The translations under genes were made by a program, and so were the position numbers. A stretch of DNA of 64,000 bases from Paenibacillus allorhizosphaerae (lineage in GTDB: Bacteria; Bacillota; Bacilli; Paenibacillales; NBRC-103111). The notes under the pieces were generated by a model. That model searched no databases, had not been told where the DNA came from, and saw only the letters and a program-made list of their open reading frames with translations. The stretch is taken from the NCBI RefSeq assembly GCF_910594985.1, contig NZ_CAJVCE010000001.1, forward strand, positions 124,001-188,000, given 5' to 3'. Positions 25,666 through 33,651 of this stretch are shown here, one piece after another (position 1 is the first letter of the stretch; the number at the start of each line of letters is the position of its first letter).

Positions 25666-27633
25666 TTACACCGGCAGTGAGCAGTAAATCTTGACCCCAT
25701 GACCGGGCGAAGATTGCAGCGATATTTCTCCTCCGACCATGCGAATCCGTTCCGTAATGCCGCTTAAACCGAAGCGGTTTGTAGTTGAAAAATCGATACC
25801 GGTTTCCATCCCTTTACCGTCATCCTCATACCGGATATGCAATATTCTTTGCTGCTGCCCGATCTCAAGTGTCACGGTACTTGCTTCCGAATGCTTCATC
25901 GCGTTGTTGATAAGCTCTTGTGCGACCCTGTAGATTGTCGTTGTTTGCTCATCGCTGAGAGAAGCAGTGAGGGGCATGGCGAGAAAATCCAACTGAAAGT
26001 CCGCGCGCAGTCGAGTTTTCTCCACCAGCTTGGAAACCGCATTCAATACGCCTTGATCGGATAAAAAAGACGGCATCAGTTCCCGGCATGTCTCCCGGAT
26101 CATAAACTCGGCGTTATCGAGCCCAAGCCGTACCTGTTCCTTGTCTTCACGCTCCCATTGGCCGGGTGGCGTTCGATCCAACACGCGGCGAATATGGAGC
26201 AATTCTTGCAGCACCTCGTCGTGAAGATCGGAGGCCAACCGTTTCCGCTCTTTTTCCGCCATCTGCATGAACAGCTTGGACAACCAGGGCGCCCGGTCAA
26301 TTTGCCTTTGCTCCAATTCCTTTAATCGGCTCTCAAGCAGTTGAAAATATTCATAAAAGATGGATACATATTTGGACATGAGCGATAATGCGAACTTATC
26401 CCGTTCTTCCACTTTCATCGGACTGCCATCTTCGGAATATACCGCCAAAAAAAGCCTTAACTCCCCTGTCCCCCCTGCCGATCCCAGTACCGCAGAAGGG
26501 GTAATCGTTATTACCCCTGGTGCCAGCGGATTCCGGCTGGACCGCAGCGTCTCGCCAATGCCTCGCTCAAGAGCCGAAGGGCCATCGGTACCTTCATAAG
26601 CGACTGAACCGTCTGCTTCATGATGCTTCACCAGAACAAACGGGTGCGGATGGAAAAGTCGCCGCCCTTCCCGGACGACGCATTGCTCCCAATCGGCGAC
26701 CCGATAAGTCCGCAGCATCGCGGACAGCAATTGATCCAGCCGCTGCCGGGTATTTACTTCCTGTTCGAGTGCAGCGTTCTTCGTCCGGATCTCTTCGGCC
26801 GCGTCCCTGTTCTCCTTAAGCGTCTGGACGAACCGGCGGAAGAACAGCACGCCGAACATTGTCAGCAGCGTGAGCAACGCCCAAGGGAACGTATCTTCCA
26901 GACATTGCTCCCAGTACACCATACGGTAGCCGAGTCTGCGCCCCCGGATTTCTTCCAACATATCTTTCGCGGGATCGGGCAATAGAATGAGAGCAAACAA
27001 GACGAATCCGGCTGCAATCCATCGCAGTTCGGCATGATGTTCTTTATGACGCAGCAGCGTTAAAAATTGCAATATGCACAGTGCCATATTGAAGAAAACG
27101 AAAACCAGGAACAGCCTGTTGAGGACAATAAACGATGATTCGCCAGCCGACAGCAGCAATGCTACCGCAGTCGCAGCCCAAAGTGCGATGCCTGCCCAAA
27201 GGGACACGCGGGTTACCGTTCTTTTGCCGGTTTTCAGCAGGTAAGCGATAAACGAGAAGATGAGGACAACGATTCCATATTTGATAGCCAACGACCCGTA
27301 TGGATTGTCCGGAAAAGGTCCGAACAGCAGCACTTTGTCGTCCCAGTCCCACAACAGTTGGAGCGACGTCAACAACGAAATTACGCCAAGATAAAAATAC
27401 CCGCGCTCCTGGGGGAGAACGGCAAACATCGCCCAGAAGACGACCGCTACAAAAGCAAATAGCAATATGAACAGACCATCATCCAAATGGCGGCGGAATA
27501 GGTTGAATGCGTGCGCACCGTCGTTGAGCGGCTTCATCAAAGCAAAATTGATCGAACCGTTGATCGCGAAAACAATGAATGAAGCGATGAATACTTTCGC
27601 TAACGTCTTCAACATGGTCATTTGTCTCTTCAT
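25666..27633 (-). CDS. ComP-like sensor histidine kinase, NarL-partner type
   Basis: A 655-residue kinase. The first 270 residues hold about eight hydrophobic segments forming a membrane sensor without a large extracellular domain, followed by a coiled coil (about 280-300) and a GAF-like region. The HisKA_3 dimerisation helix is EKERKRLASDLHDEVLQELL with the phosphorylated His. The ATPase part has ELINNAMKHSEA and YEDDGKGM. The layout resembles ComP, the quorum kinase of Bacillus, but the signal is unknown. It is convergent with its likely response regulator, so the two are expressed from separate promoters. An alternative ATG at 27621 has AAAGGA 11 bp before it and may be the true start. Confidence 0.9.
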   Translation of the reverse strand: MKRQMTMLKTLAKVFIASFIVFAINGSINFALMKPLNDGAHAFNLFRRHLDDGLFILLFAFVAVVFWAMFAVLPQERGYFYLGVISLLTSLQLLWDWDDKVLLFGPFPDNPYGSLAIKYGIVVLIFSFIAYLLKTGKRTVTRVSLWAGIALWAATAVALLLSAGESSFIVLNRLFLVFVFFNMALCILQFLTLLRHKEHHAELRWIAAGFVLFALILLPDPAKDMLEEIRGRRLGYRMVYWEQCLEDTFPWALLTLLTMFGVLFFRRFVQTLKENRDAAEEIRTKNAALEQEVNTRQRLDQLLSAMLRTYRVADWEQCVVREGRRLFHPHPFVLVKHHEADGSVAYEGTDGPSALERGIGETLRSSRNPLAPGVITITPSAVLGSAGGTGELRLFLAVYSEDGSPMKVEERDKFALSLMSKYVSIFYEYFQLLESRLKELEQRQIDRAPWLSKLFMQMAEKERKRLASDLHDEVLQELLHIRRVLDRTPPGQWEREDKEQVRLGLDNAEFMIRETCRELMPSFLSDQGVLNAVSKLVEKTRLRADFQLDFLAMPLTASLSDEQTTTIYRVAQELINNAMKHSEASTVTLEIGQQQRILHIRYEDDGKGMETGIDFSTTNRFGLSGITERIRMVGGEISLQSSPGHGVKIYCSLPV

Positions 27634-27744
27634 CCTTTGGTAGCCTAGTACTGCCTGCCTTTTTCGACGCGCAATAACAATGGCTATAATAATTTGATTC
27701 TGAAGCTCATTATATAAATTTCCCGGTCATCCTACCACCTCAAA

Positions 27745-27783
27745 AAGGACCTACACCGGCTGATTCAACCGGCATAGGTCCTT
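27745..27783 (-). terminator. Terminator after the copper-amine-oxidase-N protein gene
   Basis: A 15-bp near-perfect stem (AAGGACCTACACCGG / CCGGCATAGGTCCTT) with a 9-nt loop; minus-strand transcription then meets TTTT. It lies 33 bp past the stop codon. Confidence 0.85.
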
Positions 27784-27815
27784 CTGGAGCAACGGGATCG
27801 GGTTCATATCATGCG

Positions 27816-29594
27816 CTAAGGCAGCTTGACTTCCAGCTCACTGAGGTAGTTGCTGGTAGATACTCCTCGCGGCGGTGCAAAATCGAATTCGGTAGACTCA
27901 GCATATTGGCCTATATAGCTGACCCTGACCTGCATGGGCATAGGCGCGTGCCCTTCCGGCACCCATCTGGCCGTAGCCTTGTACCTGCCGATTGGTATTT
28001 CATCAACACCGGCGCCGCCCTGGATGGGGCCTGCGCGTTTCGTAAGCGTTTGGCCTGCATTGCCGTCAAGCAGCGGGCCGATCGGCGTCAGAGTTACTTC
28101 CAGATCGCTCATTTGAAACTCCGGCAGGTTGCTGTCAAATGATGAAAAGTTCGGATATATATAAATTTGTCCATCGAATTTGGTCCATGTGAAGTCACGA
28201 ACCGCCCCTGCGCTTCCCGCTAGCGGAAGATCTGCGTCAGCGCTTAAATGGAAAGTGAATTTTTTGCCGTTAAACGACTTGCTTAGGTCTGCACCCATCC
28301 GCCACGATGTGGTAATTTGGGGCAATTCGATCCGGTAATGACCGGAATCGTCGGTAACTCCAAGAATGTTGCTGTCGTAGAGCAACGTATTATCCGCAAA
28401 AACGGTAACTCCAGGCAGCGGATGACCTTTTGCGTCGCGCACGTATCCTTTTACAACATACGGCTCCGCCTCCTCCTTGGAAGGTTCGGGGGTTGGCGTC
28501 GGAGCAGGTTCAGGCTCCGTAGTCGAACCGCCCTCTTCGATCCGAACCGTCGCGACACCGCCTTCACTGACGAACGACACTTGGTAACCGCTGTTCTCCG
28601 CCACAAAGCGCAGCGGAACTAACGTATTTCCATTAATAATCTGAGCAGGTATATCGAGGCTCACTTGTTTGCCGTTTGCTTTGGCGGTGGTACTATTGAT
28701 CGTTAATTCTATGGTGAGGCCGTCCTTCGTTCCAAGTGCCTGTTGTACCGCTCCGGTCTCGACCCATTTTACCGTAAACCCGAGGGTTTCAAATAGTTTA
28801 CGGAACGGGACGAGCGTCGAACCATCCTTCAAAATCGGCCTGGCGCCTTCAAACTGAAGCTCTTTCCCTTTGAATAACACATGGATCGCAGGGCCATCCG
28901 ACGGCGTTGGTGTTGGTGTCGGTGTCGGTGTTGGCGCTGGCGTTGGTGTCGGTGTCGGATTCGGTGTTGGCGAAGGCGTTGGTGTCGGTGCCGGCGTGGT
29001 TGAAGTCCCGCCCGATGTCATCGGCTTCTTATATTTAATCGGTTTGGACACAACCGTACCTTGCGGCGTCCCCATTTCGAGCACATAATGCTGCGTTTCC
29101 TTGATCGTTCCGTTATCGCTTGCATACAAGTCGAACGTAAGCTCCCCTTCGAATTCACCAACCGGTTCTTTGACATCCTTTCGAAAACCCGGATTAATAA
29201 TGATACTTTCATGCTTGTTTGCGCCGTCTGCCGTTGTCACGGTTTTGTCCTGCACTATGCCGAGCAGCCACCCGGTAGTCACGCGGTTTGTTCGCCACAC
29301 CCCCTGATAATTATCTTTGCCGTATTCATCCGTCGAACGCAGTACGACGGATTGGATGACCGTCTTCTGCGCAAGGCTAAGCAGCAGCTTGAAGTGGCCG
29401 TCCTTCTTGCCTTCCGGCGTGAATTCCGCCGAACCTACGACGTCGGACGCCGTATCAAGCAGACTGAACTCTTTGATCTGTACGCCTGCGGGCGGCGTTT
29501 CCCCAAAGGCGCTCGCGATACTGCCAAACGTCAGGCAGCCCGCCAGCAGAATGGACAGTACCGAAGATTGCTTTCGTTTGCTGAATGGTAACAT
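27816..29594 (-). CDS. Secreted protein with copper-amine-oxidase N-terminal domain and carboxypeptidase-regulatory-like domain
   Basis: A 592-residue exported protein (signal peptide to about residue 31). Residues 35-195 form an unassigned beta domain. A Pro-Thr linker of about 35 residues follows (200-235), then a Cu_amine_oxidN1 domain (about 238-350; two copies of the VPxR element: STLVPFRKLFE and NTLVPLRFVAE). A second Pro/Glu linker leads to a carboxypeptidase-regulatory-like beta-sandwich (VVKGYVRDAKGHPLPGVTV). Despite the name, such domains bind cell-wall or surface components; no oxidase is present. It lies 42 bp downstream of a 55-residue secreted peptide gene on the same strand and probably forms an operon with it. 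Confidence 0.85.
   Translation of the reverse strand: MLPFSKRKQSSVLSILLAGCLTFGSIASAFGETPPAGVQIKEFSLLDTASDVVGSAEFTPEGKKDGHFKLLLSLAQKTVIQSVVLRSTDEYGKDNYQGVWRTNRVTTGWLLGIVQDKTVTTADGANKHESIIINPGFRKDVKEPVGEFEGELTFDLYASDNGTIKETQHYVLEMGTPQGTVVSKPIKYKKPMTSGGTSTTPAPTPTPSPTPNPTPTPTPAPTPTPTPTPTPSDGPAIHVLFKGKELQFEGARPILKDGSTLVPFRKLFETLGFTVKWVETGAVQQALGTKDGLTIELTINSTTAKANGKQVSLDIPAQIINGNTLVPLRFVAENSGYQVSFVSEGGVATVRIEEGGSTTEPEPAPTPTPEPSKEEAEPYVVKGYVRDAKGHPLPGVTVFADNTLLYDSNILGVTDDSGHYRIELPQITTSWRMGADLSKSFNGKKFTFHLSADADLPLAGSAGAVRDFTWTKFDGQIYIYPNFSSFDSNLPEFQMSDLEVTLTPIGPLLDGNAGQTLTKRAGPIQGGAGVDEIPIGRYKATARWVPEGHAPMPMQVRVSYIGQYAESTEFDFAPPRGVSTSNYLSELEVKLP
28895..29005. repeat. Low-complexity repeat encoding the Pro-Thr linker
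   Basis: The plus strand shows tandem 6-base units of the GGTGTT / GGTGTC type, which on the coding strand read as repeated Pro-Thr codons. It lies inside the secreted-protein gene and can slip during replication, so linker length may vary between strains. Confidence 0.8.
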
Positions 29595-29636
29595 GATTCT
29601 CTCCGTTCTCCTCTTCTGTATAATGCTTCGTGCCGA

Positions 29637-29804
29637 TTAAGCCGCTTCCGGTTTTGCCTCCGGCTTGCCAGCAAACATCGCTTTCCCCGTGAAAGCCACC
29701 TCCGGCTTCGCTTCCGGCTTTGCGCTCACTGTTGTTGGAACCGCGATTGCTGCAATCAATGCAGCCGCCAACAGCCATTTCAAACCTTTGTTCGTTTTAT
29801 TCAT
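29637..29804 (-). CDS. Small secreted peptide (55 residues) with KPEAKPE repeats
   Basis: A short gene with a strong GGAGG site 8 bp before its ATG. The product has a clear export signal: a basic start (MNKTNKGLKW), a 15-residue hydrophobic core (LLAAALIAAIAVPTT) and a likely cleavage after VSA at residue 28. The remaining 27 residues begin KPEAKPEVAF and end GKPEAKPEAA, two copies of a KPEAKPE unit flanking FTGKAMFAG. It has no Cys. It precedes the copper-amine-oxidase-N protein gene by 42 bp and follows the NarL-type two-component operon. I do not recognise it; it could be a cell-wall-associated peptide or a signal peptide precursor. Confidence 0.65.
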   Translation of the reverse strand: MNKTNKGLKWLLAAALIAAIAVPTTVSAKPEAKPEVAFTGKAMFAGKPEAKPEAA

Positions 29805-29952
29805 CGTTCAAACCTCCATAAAATGAATTTGCTTACTTTATTGATCTTACAGCGGGAGCGTTCCGGTTTCATGAGACATCACCGGGAATTAAGGAGGGAA
29901 GATTGCAGGATGCGATCGGGAACAATCCGGGAAAGGCCGCTGTTGCTCGAAC

Positions 29953-29997
29953 AAAAAAACACCTCCCGATTCGTTAGAAACGATCTGGTAGGTGTTT
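29953..29997 (-). terminator. Terminator of the 30-33 kb two-component operon
   Basis: AAACACCT / AGGTGTTT arms enclose an inner GATCGTT / AACGAATC-type stem; minus-strand transcription then meets seven T. It lies 26 bp past the response regulator stop codon, so the downstream peptide gene needs its own promoter. Confidence 0.85.
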
Positions 29998-30022
29998 AAT
30001 GTAAAGCGGCCGATTGGATCAG

Positions 30023-30661
30023 CTAATCCTCGCGTGACTTCTGAACCAGCCGTTTGGCCGCGTTCCGGTCCGTAACCTGCAGTTTGTTTAAAATGTTCGA
30101 CACATAGTTCGCCACCGTTTTATTGCTGATATGCAGGTGTGCGGCGATCTGGGCGTTGCTGTCTCCTTCCGCGATCCTCTCCAAAATTTCCAGCTCGCGC
30201 TTGGTCAGCTCCGCGAACGCGGGATCCTCCGCCGGAACCGTTGGTCCCTGGGAAAAGTAATGCATCATCCGCCCCGCGATATCGGAGCTGAACACCGCTC
30301 CGCCGCTGCCCACCACCCGTATGGATTGAAGCAGCTCGTCCTCGTCCGAATCTTTCAGCACGTACCCTTTCGCGCCGACACGCATAGCGGTAAATACCGA
30401 CTGATCGTCTCTGAACATCGTCAAAATCAAAACTTCGATCGCCGGATGCTTCTCCTTGATCAAACGTGTAGCCTCAATGCCGTTAATGCCGGGCATTCGG
30501 ATGTCCATAAGCACGAGATCGGGCTGCAGCTGCTTCACAAGTTCCAACGCCTCTTCCCCGGAAGCCGCCTCGCCTACGACTTCAAGATCATCCGTGGTCC
30601 GCAGCAAATTGCGTACACCGCTGCGAAATAGCGGATGGTCCTCTGCAATAACGATTCTCAT
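30023..30661 (-). CDS. NarL/LuxR-type response regulator
   Basis: A 212-residue regulator. The receiver begins IVIAEDHPLF, with the phosphoacceptor Asp in LVLMDIRMPGINGIEAT near 54 and the Lys in GYVLKDSDEDEL near 104. The C-terminal LuxR helix-turn-helix is LTKRELEILERIAEGDSNAQ plus ISNKTVANYVSNILNKL. The ATG at 30661 follows AGGAGGAG. It lies 19 bp downstream of its kinase on the same strand, so the two form an operon closed by a strong terminator. Candidate targets are the secreted peptide and wall-protein genes immediately downstream and the divergent membrane protein gene upstream of the kinase. Confidence 0.93.
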   Translation of the reverse strand: MRIVIAEDHPLFRSGVRNLLRTTDDLEVVGEAASGEEALELVKQLQPDLVLMDIRMPGINGIEATRLIKEKHPAIEVLILTMFRDDQSVFTAMRVGAKGYVLKDSDEDELLQSIRVVGSGGAVFSSDIAGRMMHYFSQGPTVPAEDPAFAELTKRELEILERIAEGDSNAQIAAHLHISNKTVANYVSNILNKLQVTDRNAAKRLVQKSRED

Positions 30662-30680
30662 CGGTTTTCTCCTCCTTTTT

Positions 30681-32852
30681 TCAAATCGGCAGTACAGCCA
30701 GCACCATGGTGCCCCCATGCTCCAGCCGTTCGATCGAACATTGCCCTCCCAATTCCGCAGCCCTCTCCCGTATAGAGACGAGTCCGATGCCGCCCGTGCC
30801 GGAAAGCCTTCGCGCGTAGGAAGGATGCAGACCCGTACCGTTATCCGTCACTTCAACCACCAACTGCTTCGATGATGATACGTGAAGCTTGACGGTACAA
30901 ACCGTCGCCTGGCTGTGTTTGATCACATTAACCAGCGACTCGGTGACAATGCGGTAAGCAGCCACCTCCACCGCTGCAGGTAAATCCGGAAGCAGCGGCG
31001 GTTCGAGCAGGCGGATGTGGATCGGCACGGTTCCTTGCTCGTCCGCGAGCAGCCGGGCCGGCTTATTGAGCTCGCTGATTCTCTCCCGGATCGCACTGAT
31101 CAATCCGAGCTCATCCAGGGTTGGCGGCCGTAAATCATGGACCAGCGTGCGAATTTCATCGACCGTCGCGCGAATAACCTGCCGCAGGCTTGCCAGCATC
31201 TCGATTGCGATTTCGGGCTGCTTGACGACATATTTCTCGGCCGTAGCCGCGTTGAGCGCCAGAGCCGCAAGCCGGGGAGCCAAGTCGTCGTGCAAGTTTT
31301 TGCGAATTTGCCGGCGTTCTTCCTCACGAGCGAGCACCAGCTTTTCCCGCGATTCCTGCAAATCCTTCGCAAGCAGCTTCATGCCAAGCGTCATGTTCAC
31401 ATTTTCGACGATCGGCCCTGCTTGGTGCAGCAGTACATCCAGAAACTTCTTGTCATCGGACGAGAACGCTTCGCCCGGCGATCGGCAGGAGAGGATGAGT
31501 ATGCCGAACTGTTCTCCGCGGTGAATGATAGGAAAAGGCAGCAGCTCATGGAGCGGCTCTCCTGCAGAAGCGATGAGCGTATCCTGTCCCCCCACCCCAA
31601 TCGTAATGCCGGCATAAGGTAAGCGAAGCGATTCCTTCACGGTAGATGCCAGAGCCTCGAGCATCGCTTCCGGCGCCAACGGCTGAACGAGCCGGCTCCC
31701 GAGCTTCAGCAAAACCGCATACGGATCGTCATGACGGCCTTTCATCATCCGGTTAACAAGCATCTGCTGCTTTTCTTTGAGAGGAGCGAAAGCCACCGCC
31801 ACGACGGCTGTAGCCACCAGTGAAATCACAAGATTATCCTTCGTCATGAACAATCGGCTTAAGTAATAGACCGAGAAAATATATATCGCAGCTACACTAA
31901 GGGACAAAGCGCCGTATACGAGCGTTCTGTTGACGATCGGGTCGATGTCCCACAACCGATGCCGCAGTACAGCCATCGTCAGCGTGAACGGAATCGCGAG
32001 TAAACTTAAATGAAGAAGCGCATTGAGGTACACATAGGTTAAGGCACTTCCGTCATTCATATGCGGATCGAACAAAATGCTCATTCCGACGAACCCTGTC
32101 ATGCCGATGGCAAGCCCATATACAACCCATTTGGTTTGCTGGCGCTGCGCCGGCGAAGACACCTTCCGAAACCGGTATATTTGCGAATAAATAAGAATCA
32201 GTGTCGAGGAAGTGTACCACATAAGCTGAAGGTATGCCGAAATGTTAAATTCGTTCCATATACTTCCATGGTTGAAAAAGCTGCTGACATCGACTGCGGT
32301 TATAAAGAGAAAGGCAGCAAAAGTCCATCTCGGCACAAACGAGCCGTTCGGAAAGAGGAAAAACAACAACGATAATCCGATCCAGCCGAGAGTAGCGACC
32401 AGCGTAAACCACCACTCCTGCAGGACGGTCCCTTGAAAAGCGACCGAGGTCAGCGATGGGAACGAAGTACCGAACGAAACCATTGCCAAAGCGGCCAGTA
32501 TGGCCATCGGTTCGCGAAACCCTTTCCAGAAAATGAGCAGTGCCGCAACATAATAAACAAACGTAAAAACGACGTCGATGCACACGAAGATAACGGCATA
32601 CGTCTCCAGTGACAGACGGACCGCTCCTCCGTTGTCAAGGGGCATGGCCGGCACCCAGGTACCGCAGCCGTTAATAATGCACGTGGAGACCAGCTCGTGA
32701 TAGTACTCAGGAATCCCTGTCGTGTATAACACTACGGTAAACAGGCAGAATGCGGCCGCTAGAAGCTGCAAGCCGCGTTGGATCCCCTTCCTGTGTAACC
32801 GGTTTGCAGGTGCTGCGGTTTGATCCGCGATCCGATCTTGCATTTGCGGCAT
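30681..32852 (-). CDS. Seven-transmembrane GAF sensor histidine kinase
   Basis: A 723-residue kinase. An extracellular loop of about 40 residues (with the CIINGC Cys pair) follows the first membrane segment, and about seven more segments follow up to residue 330, a layout shared by a family of NarL-partner kinases. A GAF-like domain lies at about 385-490. The HisKA_3 helix is REEERRQIRKNLHDDLAPRL; the ATPase has ESLVNVIKHSQA, VTDNGTGL and GGIGLVSI. The ATG follows AGGGGGAT. The paired Cys residues could form an extracellular disulphide sensitive to redox state; that is inference. Confidence 0.92.
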   Translation of the reverse strand: MPQMQDRIADQTAAPANRLHRKGIQRGLQLLAAAFCLFTVVLYTTGIPEYYHELVSTCIINGCGTWVPAMPLDNGGAVRLSLETYAVIFVCIDVVFTFVYYVAALLIFWKGFREPMAILAALAMVSFGTSFPSLTSVAFQGTVLQEWWFTLVATLGWIGLSLLFFLFPNGSFVPRWTFAAFLFITAVDVSSFFNHGSIWNEFNISAYLQLMWYTSSTLILIYSQIYRFRKVSSPAQRQQTKWVVYGLAIGMTGFVGMSILFDPHMNDGSALTYVYLNALLHLSLLAIPFTLTMAVLRHRLWDIDPIVNRTLVYGALSLSVAAIYIFSVYYLSRLFMTKDNLVISLVATAVVAVAFAPLKEKQQMLVNRMMKGRHDDPYAVLLKLGSRLVQPLAPEAMLEALASTVKESLRLPYAGITIGVGGQDTLIASAGEPLHELLPFPIIHRGEQFGILILSCRSPGEAFSSDDKKFLDVLLHQAGPIVENVNMTLGMKLLAKDLQESREKLVLAREEERRQIRKNLHDDLAPRLAALALNAATAEKYVVKQPEIAIEMLASLRQVIRATVDEIRTLVHDLRPPTLDELGLISAIRERISELNKPARLLADEQGTVPIHIRLLEPPLLPDLPAAVEVAAYRIVTESLVNVIKHSQATVCTVKLHVSSSKQLVVEVTDNGTGLHPSYARRLSGTGGIGLVSIRERAAELGGQCSIERLEHGGTMVLAVLPI

Positions 32853-33081
32853 GTATCCCCCTCGCTTTACTAGTAAAATCTACATTTATTATAACGATCC
32901 ACCCGATGTTTGAATATGGAGAGTCCGCAATTTCCCGGCCGTCTTCCTGTTTTCCCGAAAATGTCCCAGCCCCGCTTCCCCAAACATTGTGACCGGCATA
33001 CTCTGTACCGCGTGATGTTCCGCTACCTATAATGGAGCTCATCAACGATTTGATCCATGTAAACAGGAGGCGGCAACAACA

Positions 33082-33651
33082 ATGAACGAAAAGCAAGTGA
33101 TTCGATGGTTGGGCATGATTTGTTTACTGGCAGGCATTGCCCGCATGGGGATGACGCCAAGCTCGCTGATCTGGGGAACAGATAGCGCACCGGAGCTTAC
33201 CTTCGGATTCATCGCAAGTATTTTGATGACCATTGGGACCCTGTCCACGTATATGGTGCAATCGAGGCAAACGGGAGTGATCGGATTTATTACGGTGCTT
33301 GCGATCATTCTTGGCAATATCGCGACGACCTGCATGCTGTGGTCATCTTTTGAGCCAATCAAGCCGGCCGTGAATCCGGACAGTCTGCCATTCCTCATTA
33401 TGCGCACATTTACGCTTATCGGATTCACGGGCGGTACGCTCGTTTTTGCGATTTTAACGTACCGGGCGAACGTTTTTCCTCGCTGGATCACCGTACTGCT
33501 GGTTGTGATGCTTGTGTCCATGGTGCTGCCGGTGGAAGACAACAAATATTTTGCTTTCTTCTGGGGATTAGCCTATGTGAGTATGGGCTATGTCATTTGG
33601 AAGGGCAATTACACTCAATACGCGACTTCTCACAAGTCACGCCTCCCTTAA
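33082..33651 (+). CDS. Unknown polytopic membrane protein
   Basis: A 189-residue protein with six hydrophobic segments and short loops (for example WLGMICLLAGIARMGM, GFIASILMTIGTLSTY and WITVLLVVMLVSMVLP). I recognise no enzymatic motif. The ATG follows AGGAGGCGG. It is divergent from the 30-33 kb sensor kinase and may be regulated by or report to it. Its last 15 bp overlap the 3' end of the convergent MEDS kinase gene, so the C-terminal residues are fixed by both frames. Similar small membrane proteins next to two-component systems often work as accessory sensors, but nothing here proves that. Confidence 0.75.
   Translation: MNEKQVIRWLGMICLLAGIARMGMTPSSLIWGTDSAPELTFGFIASILMTIGTLSTYMVQSRQTGVIGFITVLAIILGNIATTCMLWSSFEPIKPAVNPDSLPFLIMRTFTLIGFTGGTLVFAILTYRANVFPRWITVLLVVMLVSMVLPVEDNKYFAFFWGLAYVSMGYVIWKGNYTQYATSHKSRLP

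Noticed and set aside
28895..29005. Regular GGTGTT/GGTGTC repeats that could suggest a CRISPR or tandem array
   Set aside because: The units are 6 bp with no spacers and encode a Pro-Thr linker in frame within a secreted-protein gene.
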